Source of the DNA: SIG307 sp964545045
Lineage (GTDB): Bacteria; Bacillota; Clostridia; Lachnospirales; Lachnospiraceae
Direction: 5' to 3'
Length of the DNA: 34,629 nt
NCBI GenBank assembly: GCA_964545045.1
Contig: CAZJEN010000030.1
Span: 1-34,629 of the forward strand
Numbering within the stretch: position 1 is the first letter of the stretch; every line of letters starts with the position of its first letter. The notes beneath the pieces were generated by a model. That model ran no database searches, had not been told where the DNA came from, and saw nothing but the letters and a program-made list of their open reading frames with translations. Position numbers and translations under genes: made by a program. Below are positions 1 through 7,155 of the stretch, in pieces.

Positions 1-924
1 CATTTGTTAATGGAAGATATTCAGGAGTCCATTGCAGGACTTGCACAAAGCGGAGCATATGCGGTGCCTCTTACGGTAATTATCGGTTTGATGAGTGTCG
101 GTATTGCCATAAAGAGTGCGTTGTTCCCGTTCCATGCATGGCTTCCGGATGCCTACGGATTTTCAACGGCATCCTCTGCGGCGATTTTGTCCAGTTTGGT
201 GTCGAAGGCATATATTTTTCTTTTGATTAAAATTATGTACCGTGTTATCGGAACTGAGGTGTTCTGGAACAGTAAGATTATCAATGTATTTTTTGTACTG
301 GGTATTGCCGGTATGCTGTTCGGCTCCTTCAGTGCAATCAGGGAGCATGATATGCGACGTATGATTGCTTTTTCCTCTGTGGCACAGATCGGTTATATTT
401 ATATGGGCTTCGGGTTTGGTACGGAGCTTGGTATGGTGGCTGCGGTATTCCACATTTTGTCCCATGCGGCAACGAAGTCCATGTTGTTTGTGGCATGTCG
501 CGGTTTGTCCGAGGTGTCTGGCAATAAAAAGGATTTCTCCGATTTGAAGGGTTCCGGCTTCCGTAATAAAATTGCGGGTGTGGCTTTTTCTGTGGGGGCC
601 TTTTCCATGGTAGGTGTACCGCTTTTTGCAGGTTTTATTTCGAAGCTTTATTTAACTTCCGCCGCGCTTGAGGAAATGTCGGTGAAGATGCTTGTGGCAG
701 TGGTTGTTCTTGCAATCAGTACCATATTGAACGCATTGTACTTTGTTCGTGCGGTGATCTCGATTTATACACCGCGTAATGAACAGTACCGTGATGCGTC
801 TTTTCGTCCGGGGGCAACCTTTTGCATCGGAATGGTATGTTTTATTGTAATCAATTTTGTACTCGGTCTTGCATCGTTCCCGATTATTAACGCGATTGAG
901 CAGGGCTTACATATGTTTTCGTAA
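1..924 (+). CDS. Complex I/Mrp-type antiporter-like membrane subunit (5' end outside window)
   Basis: Polytopic membrane protein of the proton-conducting NuoL/M/N-MrpA/D superfamily (proton_antipo_M domain), expected to move H+ or Na+ through a multi-subunit complex. The frame is open at base 1, so the gene starts upstream and about 306 C-terminal residues are seen. Visible hallmarks are the TM7 segment with IKSALFPFHAWLPDAY, a lysine in the next helix (SLVSKAY), a histidine-rich helix (AVFHILSHAATKSM) and the TM12 lysine in GFISKLYL. The usual TM5 glutamate would lie upstream of the window. It is followed 15 bp later by a paralogue with a good ribosome site, so both are one operon. The family is certain. 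Which subunit it is (NuoN-, MrpD- or HyfB-like) cannot be settled from this part. Confidence 0.85.
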   Translation, partial: HLLMEDIQESIAGLAQSGAYAVPLTVIIGLMSVGIAIKSALFPFHAWLPDAYGFSTASSAAILSSLVSKAYIFLLIKIMYRVIGTEVFWNSKIINVFFVLGIAGMLFGSFSAIREHDMRRMIAFSSVAQIGYIYMGFGFGTELGMVAAVFHILSHAATKSMLFVACRGLSEVSGNKKDFSDLKGSGFRNKIAGVAFSVGAFSMVGVPLFAGFISKLYLTSAALEEMSVKMLVAVVVLAISTILNALYFVRAVISIYTPRNEQYRDASFRPGATFCIGMVCFIVINFVLGLASFPIINAIEQGLHMFS

Positions 925-939
925 CAAAGGAGGCAAACG

Positions 940-2406
940 ATGGGAAGAGAAATTTTATTATTAATACAGATTCTGTTTCCTGTGGTGGCAGGCTGTCTTT
1001 TGTTCAGAGTGGCACGTCGCGGAAATCGTAAAATGCAGACAAGATATGTAATGACTGTGCTGGCGGCAGAAGCGGTGCTGGTTGTTGTGAATGCTTTCAT
1101 GAGTGAGACAATTGTAGAAAGCTTTTGTCTGACGCCTTCTGTGCGACTGCTTTTATGTAACGATGGATTGTCACGGTTGTTCGGCATTTTGGTTGCTTTT
1201 GTATGGATTTTGGTAGGAGTGTATTCTTTCCGCTATTTAAAAGAAACCAGGAAACCGGTAATGTTTTACGGTTTTTATCTGATTGCACTGGGTGTGTTGC
1301 AGGGAATCGGGTTGGCAGGAAATTTGGTAACCTTTTATCTGTTCTATGAGTGGATGACGTTAATGACGGTTCCGTTTGTGTTTTATAACCGTACAAAGGA
1401 GTCCATCCGTGCGGCAAGAAAGTATTTGTTTTATTCCGTTGCGGGTGCAAGTTTTGCTCTAGCGGGCATCTTTTTGCTGGCAGGAAATGCGGAAGGGTTG
1501 CATTTTGCGGGAGGTGCGCTGAGTGAAACGGCAAATCGTACCGAAGTACTTTTGGCGGCTGTATTTTTGTTGATCGGTTTCGGCACAAAAGCAGGTATGT
1601 TCCCGATGCACGGCTGGTTGCCGACGGCGCATCCGGTAGCTCCGGCACCTGCTTCGGCGGTGTTGTCCGGTGTAATTACGAAGGCCGGTGTTCTCGGTAT
1701 TATTCGTAGCTTATATTATGTGATAGGAATGGACTACCTGGCGGGAACCTATGTGCAGACGATATTTTTGACGCTGGCACTGATTACGGTATTCATGGGC
1801 TCTATGCTTGCCTATAAGGAAAAAGTTTTGAAGAAGCGTCTGGCGTATTCTACGGTCAGCCAGGTGTCCTATGTGTTATTTGGCTTGGCGTTGTTTACTC
1901 CGGCAGGCTTTGCTGCGGCATTGCTTCATGTAGTATTTCATTCGGTGATTAAAAATGCACTGTTTTTATTTGCAGGTACGGTAATTCATCAGACCGGTGA
2001 AGAAAGAGTGGAAGGCTTGCGCGGTATGGGAAAGGATTTGCCGGTTACCTTCTGGTGCTTTACTTTTGCGTCTTTGGCATTGGTGGGAATTCCGCCGATG
2101 TCCGGTTTTGTCAGTAAATGGTATTTGGCGAAAGGTGCAATGGATGCATCTGTCGGTGCATTTTCCTATGTGGGACCGGCGGTGCTTCTGGTGAGTGCAC
2201 TGTTGACTGCCGGATATTTGTTGTCTATTACGGCAGACGGATTTTTCCCGGGAAAGAATTTCGTGGGACCTACGCCGGAACCGAGAGAAGGACACGTGTC
2301 TATGTTAATTCCGTGTGTGGTATTTGCGGCAACTGCGTTACTTCTCGGTGTTTTTGCGTCCCCGTTGGTTGCGTTTGTTACGAAGCTCGGAACGAGCTTG
2401 CTTTAA
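940..2406 (+). CDS. Antiporter-like subunit, MrpD/NuoN type
   Basis: A 488-residue polytopic membrane protein of the complex I/Mrp antiporter family. The start ATG follows AAAGGAGG at a normal distance. The residues that carry protons in this family are all present: Glu137 in the fifth helix (FYEWM), Lys217 in the seventh (GTKAGMFPMHGWLP), Lys248 in the eighth (VITKAG) and Lys393 near the twelfth (FVSKWY). The length and the spacing of these residues closely match MrpD (family knowledge), so the channel is probably active. It sits between two further paralogues in one operon. No redox or quinone-binding signature is seen, so it is more likely part of a cation/proton antiporter or an unlinked ion-pumping complex than a true NADH dehydrogenase. 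Confidence 0.87.
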   Translation: MGREILLLIQILFPVVAGCLLFRVARRGNRKMQTRYVMTVLAAEAVLVVVNAFMSETIVESFCLTPSVRLLLCNDGLSRLFGILVAFVWILVGVYSFRYLKETRKPVMFYGFYLIALGVLQGIGLAGNLVTFYLFYEWMTLMTVPFVFYNRTKESIRAARKYLFYSVAGASFALAGIFLLAGNAEGLHFAGGALSETANRTEVLLAAVFLLIGFGTKAGMFPMHGWLPTAHPVAPAPASAVLSGVITKAGVLGIIRSLYYVIGMDYLAGTYVQTIFLTLALITVFMGSMLAYKEKVLKKRLAYSTVSQVSYVLFGLALFTPAGFAAALLHVVFHSVIKNALFLFAGTVIHQTGEERVEGLRGMGKDLPVTFWCFTFASLALVGIPPMSGFVSKWYLAKGAMDASVGAFSYVGPAVLLVSALLTAGYLLSITADGFFPGKNFVGPTPEPREGHVSMLIPCVVFAATALLLGVFASPLVAFVTKLGTSLL

Positions 2407-2425
2407 GAGCGGAAAGGAGAACGAT

Positions 2426-3940
2426 ATGAGTCAATATCTGATGTTACTTCCGATTTTTGTGCCGATTTTGTTCGGCGCGATAATTCCGTTGTTTCGTTTT
2501 GAGAACAGAAAAGCGCGTCAATGGTATGTCAGTGCGGTTGCAATTGTTAATACGCTTCTGATGTTTCTTGTTATGTTTGTTGTACGTCCGGAAGGGGACT
2601 TTATGCTGTTAAACATGGCAGGTAAGTTGTCGATTTCTTTCCATGTGGATGGTTTGGGGTGTGTATTCGGTTCTTTGATTGCGATATTGTGGCCGATTGC
2701 GACTTTTTATGCTTTTGAATACATGAAGCATGAAGGAAAGGAAAACACCTTCTTCACCTTTTTTACCATGACATACGGTATTACGGTAGGAATTGCTTTT
2801 GCGTCGAATTTAATGACATTATATCTGTTTTATGAATTGCTTACCTTTGTAACATTACCGTTGGTAATGCACGGGATGAGTAAAAAGTCGGTATTTGCGG
2901 GAAGACGCTATGTGACCTATTCTGTAGGAGGTGCGGCATTTGCTTTTATCGGTATTGCCTTTATACTGACCTTTGGTGACAGTCTTCATTTTGTTTACGG
3001 CGGCGTGTTGAACGGAGAGTATACCGTATTGCAGGAGCAATTATTGCGATTGGCATATGTTATGACTGCGTTTGGGTTTGGCGTAAAAGCTGCGGTGTTC
3101 CCGTTCCACTTGTGGCTTCCGACCGCATCCGTGGCACCGACTCCGGTGACGGCATTGTTACATGCGGTGGCGGTGGTAAAGGCCGGAGCGTTTGCAATTC
3201 TTCGTATTACATATTTCAGCTTCGGTACGGAGTTGCTCTACGGAAGTTTCGCACAGTATATTATTATGGGGGCGGCTTTGGTGACGATTTTGTTCGGTTC
3301 TGCCATGGCATTAAAGGAACAGCATTTAAAGCGTCGCCTTGCTTATTCAACCATCAGTAACTTGTCTTACATTGTATTCGGCGCGTCCTTGATGACTCCG
3401 TCGGGATTGGTAGGAGCACTGACGCATATGGTAGTGCACGGTGTTGTTAAGATTACGTTGTTTTTCTGTGCCGGAGCAGTACTTTATAAGACGGGACTGG
3501 AGTATGTACACGATATGCGGGGAATGGGAAAACGTATGCCGGTTACCTTTTCCTGTTTTGTACTGGCATCTGCGGCATTGGTAGGGGTTCCTCCGTTGCC
3601 GGGATTTTTGAGTAAATGGAATTTGGCATCTGCGGCATTGGACGGAAATCATCCGTTAGCATATGCGGGCATTGCGGTGCTGTTGATTTCTGCGGTGCTT
3701 ACGGCAATTTATTTGTTCCTGGTTGTGTTTAAGGCATGTTTTCCTTCAAAGACAGGAATGCAGCCGGAGACCATACGATGTGAGGCGAACGGATATATGG
3801 CAGTTCCGTTGGTGCTGTTGTGCGTGATGATTGTGTTGTTAGGCATATTTGCGCAGCCGATGACGGAGGCTTTTACAAAGATTGTGCAGCCTTTTGCAGA
3901 AACGGTGGCGAATATCACGGAAGGAGGTAGTATGTTATGA
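2426..3940 (+). CDS. Antiporter-like subunit, MrpD/NuoN type (second paralogue)
   Basis: A 504-residue paralogue of the preceding protein. The start chosen is the ATG at 2426, directly after GGAAAGGAG; an open frame upstream to 2315 only overlaps the previous gene. Conserved proton-path residues are Glu137 (FYELLTF), Lys221 (GVKAAVFPFHLWLP), Lys252 (VVKAGAF) and Lys397 (FLSKWNL), in the same positions as in its neighbour, consistent with duplication within the operon. The motif TASVAPTPVTALLHA is the NuoL/M-like form of the TM7-TM8 loop. Its stop codon overlaps the next start (ATGA at 3937), implying translational coupling. It belongs to the membrane arm of a multi-subunit ion-transporting complex whose other subunits lie upstream of the window. 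Confidence 0.87.
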   Translation: MSQYLMLLPIFVPILFGAIIPLFRFENRKARQWYVSAVAIVNTLLMFLVMFVVRPEGDFMLLNMAGKLSISFHVDGLGCVFGSLIAILWPIATFYAFEYMKHEGKENTFFTFFTMTYGITVGIAFASNLMTLYLFYELLTFVTLPLVMHGMSKKSVFAGRRYVTYSVGGAAFAFIGIAFILTFGDSLHFVYGGVLNGEYTVLQEQLLRLAYVMTAFGFGVKAAVFPFHLWLPTASVAPTPVTALLHAVAVVKAGAFAILRITYFSFGTELLYGSFAQYIIMGAALVTILFGSAMALKEQHLKRRLAYSTISNLSYIVFGASLMTPSGLVGALTHMVVHGVVKITLFFCAGAVLYKTGLEYVHDMRGMGKRMPVTFSCFVLASAALVGVPPLPGFLSKWNLASAALDGNHPLAYAGIAVLLISAVLTAIYLFLVVFKACFPSKTGMQPETIRCEANGYMAVPLVLLCVMIVLLGIFAQPMTEAFTKIVQPFAETVANITEGGSML

Positions 3941-5838
3941 TTGAGACTCTTCGATTTGCAACCGACGGCTTTCGTGTTGTATATGCATTACTGGCTACCT
4001 TACTTTGGGTAATGACGCTGTTGTTTTCTAAGCAGTATTTTTATCGTCACAGACATTTGACACGCTACTTTTTGTTTTATTTTGTGACCTTCGGTGCGGT
4101 GCTCGGCGTGTTCTTTGCGGCGGATTTACTGACTTTGTTTTTGTTCTTTGAAATTATGTCCTTCACTTCGTATGTGTGGGTGGTACAGGAGGAAACGGAC
4201 GCCGCGTTGCGGGCATCCAAGACTTATCTTGCGGTGGCGGTGATCGGCGGTTTGTCCATGTTGATGGGTATTTTTATGTTGGACCATGCGTTCGGAACTC
4301 TTATGATTTCTGAATTGCGTGACGCTGCAACCGTATTTCTTGCGGGACAGGGTGGCAATTTCGGCGACCGGCAGACCTATTTGTATGTTGCCGCGGCACT
4401 TTTGACGGTAGGCTTCGGAGGAAAAGCGGGCGTATTTCCGCTTCATATCTGGCTTCCGAAGGCACATCCGGCAGCTCCGGCACCGGCGTCTGCACTTCTG
4501 TCCGGTATGCTGACAAAATGCGGTGTTTTTGGTATGCTGCTTGTAAATTGCCATTTGTTGCTCGGAGATGCAGCTTGGGGCAAGGTAATATTGATTCTGG
4601 GTACGATTACCATGGTACTGGGCGCAGTATCCGCATTATTCTCTGTGGATATTAAGCGTACGTTAGCATGTTCTTCCGTATCCCAGATCGGTTTTATTAC
4701 GCTGGGAATCGGTATGATCGGAATTACCGGCGGTTACGGATTGGGATTGTCCGGTACCGTGTTTCATATGGTGAATCATACGGTACTGAAGCTGGTATTG
4801 TTTCTGGCTGCCGGCGTAGTATATATGAATACCCATTCCTTGGATTTAAACAAGGTGCGCGGTTACGGCAGAAAGCATCCGTTTTTGGCGGCGGCAGTTG
4901 CTTTCGGCGGTTTGGGTCTTGCCGGAATTCCGGGATTTAACGGTTATATCAGTAAGACGTTGCTGCATGAGAGCCTGGTAGAGCATATGCATCAGCTGGA
5001 AGCGGAAGGCTTACATACGGAAATCGGGATGTTTCAAACCGTAGAGGTTCTGTTTTTACTTGCGGGAGGACTTACTCTGGCATATATGTTGAAGCTTTTT
5101 ATTGCAATCTTTGTAGAAAAGGGCGACGGAGAAGAAACGGAAAAGAAGAGCAGTATGACGCTTATGTCCGGTATTGCGGTGTGCGGTTCTGCTTTGTTAA
5201 TTCCTGTACTGGGACTGACTCCGAATGTGATTTTTGCGAAAATCGGTCATGTCGCAGCAGAGTTTTTCGGGCCGGAAGTGATATTAAACGGAGAGAGTCA
5301 TGAGATGCATTGGCTTTCTTTTGCAAATTTGAAAGGAGCATTGATTTCCGTGGCAATCGGTGTGACTGTATATTTGCTGGTGGTTCGTGTATTGTTAATG
5401 AAGAAGGAAAACGGGAGAAGAGTCTATGTAAATCGTATTCCGGCGTGGGTAGATTTGGAAGAAAGCATATATCGTCCGGTGGTGTTATACGCGCTTCCTT
5501 TTGTACTTGCGTTTTTTAGCAGAATATTTGATACTTTGGTAGACGGAATTGCAGGAGTTTTGCGTGCAACCGTGTTTGCACCGAAAAAACGTAAGATGTC
5601 CATATGGGTAGGTACCAGAGTGACTCATATGCTCGGTACTGCAATGGACGCAATTGTGGCATTGTTGAATAAGACGATTTTTCACAATCATCCGATTACA
5701 AAATCCTTTGTTTCAGTGTTTGCGGTCAGTGAATTGGAAGCAAGACAGACTTTTTCTCTTGTCATCGGAAGCGTATCCTTCGGCCTTCTTTTGGCGGCTA
5801 TGGGACTTGCAATTTCACTGATTTATCTGCTTTTTTAA
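3937..5838 (+). CDS. Long antiporter-like subunit lacking the first two helices
   Basis: A 633-residue member of the same family, translationally coupled to the previous gene (ATGA overlap). Key residues are Glu72 (LFFEIMS), Lys163 (GGKAGVFPLHIWLP), Lys194 (LTKCGVF) and Lys340 (YISKTLL). Glu72 sits about 65 residues earlier than in its two neighbours, so the N-terminus lacks roughly the first two membrane helices of the fold. In compensation there is a C-terminal extension of about 200 residues with further hydrophobic segments (for example near residues 470-490 and 515-530, and at the very end) separated by a basic loop. That recalls the long tails of MrpA or NuoL, but I do not see enough to equate them. 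It is the last gene of the operon. No clear intrinsic terminator follows; a promoter begins 17 bp after the stop. Confidence 0.85.
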   Translation: MIETLRFATDGFRVVYALLATLLWVMTLLFSKQYFYRHRHLTRYFLFYFVTFGAVLGVFFAADLLTLFLFFEIMSFTSYVWVVQEETDAALRASKTYLAVAVIGGLSMLMGIFMLDHAFGTLMISELRDAATVFLAGQGGNFGDRQTYLYVAAALLTVGFGGKAGVFPLHIWLPKAHPAAPAPASALLSGMLTKCGVFGMLLVNCHLLLGDAAWGKVILILGTITMVLGAVSALFSVDIKRTLACSSVSQIGFITLGIGMIGITGGYGLGLSGTVFHMVNHTVLKLVLFLAAGVVYMNTHSLDLNKVRGYGRKHPFLAAAVAFGGLGLAGIPGFNGYISKTLLHESLVEHMHQLEAEGLHTEIGMFQTVEVLFLLAGGLTLAYMLKLFIAIFVEKGDGEETEKKSSMTLMSGIAVCGSALLIPVLGLTPNVIFAKIGHVAAEFFGPEVILNGESHEMHWLSFANLKGALISVAIGVTVYLLVVRVLLMKKENGRRVYVNRIPAWVDLEESIYRPVVLYALPFVLAFFSRIFDTLVDGIAGVLRATVFAPKKRKMSIWVGTRVTHMLGTAMDAIVALLNKTIFHNHPITKSFVSVFAVSELEARQTFSLVIGSVSFGLLLAAMGLAISLIYLLF

Positions 5839-5854
5839 AAAATTAGGAAAAGTA

Positions 5855-5883
5855 TTGAAACTCGCGCGCAAATTTGGTATGAT
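5855..5883 (+). promoter_or_regulatory. Sigma-A-type promoter of cheX
   Basis: TTGAAA at 5855-5860 and TATGAT at 5878-5883 are separated by 17 bp. The predicted transcription start near 5890 leaves a short leader with AAAAGGGG at 5895-5902 just before the TTG at 5909. This makes cheX a unit separate from the antiporter operon. Confidence 0.75.
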
Positions 5884-5908
5884 ATAGATAATATAAAAGG
5901 GGCTGGGT

Positions 5909-6457
5909 TTGGTTGCTAATGCAATGAAGCCGTTTATTACGAAAGAGTTGGCGCACAGCCAAGAAAGGTATGGGGATAGTACTATGGCAGGAATTATTTC
6001 GGTAGAGCACATCAACCCGTTTTTATTATCGGCACAGCAAATTTTGTCGCAGGTTTGTAGTATTCAGACAAAGGTCGGACAGATATCCAAGGATAATATG
6101 TGTATCGACGGAGAACCTGTGTTTATTATGTTGGGTGTGACCGGTGAGATGACCGGACAGGTTTGTATTGTTTTTGATTTAGAGGCTGCAAAGGATGTGG
6201 CATCCCGTATGATGATGGGTATGCCTGTGGCAGAGATTGATGATATGGCAAAGAGTGCGCTGAGTGAGCTTGGCAACATGATTATGGGAAATGCTGCAAC
6301 GTTGCTTTCCAATAACAATCTCAGAATCGACATCACACCGCCTACACTCGGTATGGGTAGCACAAAGCTGACGTCACCGAATTTGACTTCAATTAAGGTT
6401 CCGCTGGTTTATGAAGGCGGAGAGGTTAAGTTGTACTTCTTATTGAAACTGGTTTAA
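5909..6457 (+). CDS. cheX: Chemotaxis phosphatase CheX
   Basis: CheC/CheX/FliY-type phosphatase that dephosphorylates CheY-P in the cytoplasm and helps adaptation of the chemotaxis or motility signal. The phosphatase signature is the E-x-x-N motif SELGNMIMGNA (Glu120, Asn123 counted from the TTG), followed about 22 residues on by the proline pair ITPPTLG. CheX carries one such motif whereas CheC usually has two. Start: TTG 5909 fits the promoter and the AAAAGGGG ribosome site and gives 182 residues. The ATG at 5984 (MAGIISVEHINPF) gives 157 residues, nearer the usual CheX length, but its ribosome site (GAAAGG) is about 15 bp away. It is a stand-alone unit with its own promoter and terminator; no che or fla genes are nearby. 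Confidence 0.85.
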   Translation: MVANAMKPFITKELAHSQERYGDSTMAGIISVEHINPFLLSAQQILSQVCSIQTKVGQISKDNMCIDGEPVFIMLGVTGEMTGQVCIVFDLEAAKDVASRMMMGMPVAEIDDMAKSALSELGNMIMGNAATLLSNNNLRIDITPPTLGMGSTKLTSPNLTSIKVPLVYEGGEVKLYFLLKLV

Positions 6458-6477
6458 GTACAGGAAATACAAAAAGA

Positions 6478-6508
6478 AGGTGACGCAGACGGCATCACCT
6501 CTTTTTTT
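6478..6508 (+). terminator. Intrinsic terminator of cheX
   Basis: AGGTGACGC and GCATCACCT form a 9-position stem with one mismatch around a 5-nt loop, followed at once by CTTTTTTT. It lies 20 bp after the cheX stop. Confidence 0.85.
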
Positions 6509-6536
6509 GGAGATTCTTTGATTTAGGAGATGGGTA

Positions 6537-7091
6537 ATGAGTAAATTGAAAACAAACGATTATGCATATCACAGCAAAAAGCAGGAGGAAACGACCCGCG
6601 GCAGCTATAAAAAGTTATATTATGCGTTGGCGGCACTGGGTGCTTTTTTGCTTATGGTAGTTGTTTTGATTTGTGTTGAGAACGGAATGGCAAATAAGTT
6701 GATTGTGAACAATAAGTCTTCCCATGATATTGAAGAACTTCGCTTTTGGTATGAGGATGCGAACGGCGGAATTATTGATGTTATGGATTTTGAAGATGTC
6801 CTTTCCAAAACGGAGAGAAAAGAGTCCACGGAGAGTCTTGCATTGTCCGAGTTGGTAGGAGAGGCGTGGCTGTCGGTTTATATGAAGTTTGAGGACGGCG
6901 GGGAGGCAATTTTGCAGACCGGACAATTCCTGTATGGATTTGAAGGCAAAATCAGTTTTGAAATCGCTGACACGAAGGGAGAAGATCTGATTATCCGTTT
7001 GAAGGCGGGTGAGGGATTGTTTAACTCTACGACAGTTACCGGTTGTGATGATGTATACTATATCAATCCGAAGAACGGCTATATCGAATAG
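6537..7091 (+). CDS. Unrecognised single-pass membrane protein
   Basis: A 184-residue protein I do not recognise. The start ATG follows TTAGGAGATGGGTA. It has a charged, basic N-terminus of about 25 residues, one strong membrane helix at about residues 27-47 (YYALAALGAFLLMVVVLIC), then an acidic extracytoplasmic domain of about 135 residues rich in beta-prone segments. That domain contains phrases such as LIVNNKSSHDIEELRFWYED, suggesting a small beta-sandwich. Positive-inside logic puts the N-terminus in the cytoplasm and the C-terminal domain outside. It lies between the cheX terminator and the hydratase with no obvious promoter of its own, so it may depend on read-through. Function is unknown; nothing ties it to chemotaxis. 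Confidence 0.7.
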   Translation: MSKLKTNDYAYHSKKQEETTRGSYKKLYYALAALGAFLLMVVVLICVENGMANKLIVNNKSSHDIEELRFWYEDANGGIIDVMDFEDVLSKTERKESTESLALSELVGEAWLSVYMKFEDGGEAILQTGQFLYGFEGKISFEIADTKGEDLIIRLKAGEGLFNSTTVTGCDDVYYINPKNGYIE

Positions 7092-7100
7092 GTATAGCCG
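7076..7100 (+). other. Hairpin spanning the stop codon of the preceding gene
   Basis: CGGCTAT and ATAGCCG form a perfect 7-bp stem with an 11-nt loop that contains the TAG stop at 7089-7091. There is no T-run after it, so it is a weak terminator candidate at best; it could protect the mRNA end or be chance. Confidence 0.3.
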
Positions 7101-7155
7101 CTTCGGCGTTGAATAGAATAGATGGGCGTCGATTGACGTTAGAAAGGGTAGAATT

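Noticed and set aside
765..1648. Long open frames on the minus strand across the antiporter genes
   Set aside because: Shadow frames of strongly coding + strand genes; basic low-complexity peptides without family motifs or ribosome sites.
2315..2425. Earlier start for the third antiporter gene
   Set aside because: It overlaps the previous gene by 92 bp and lacks a ribosome site; ATG 2426 has GGAAAGGAG and matches the family N-terminus.
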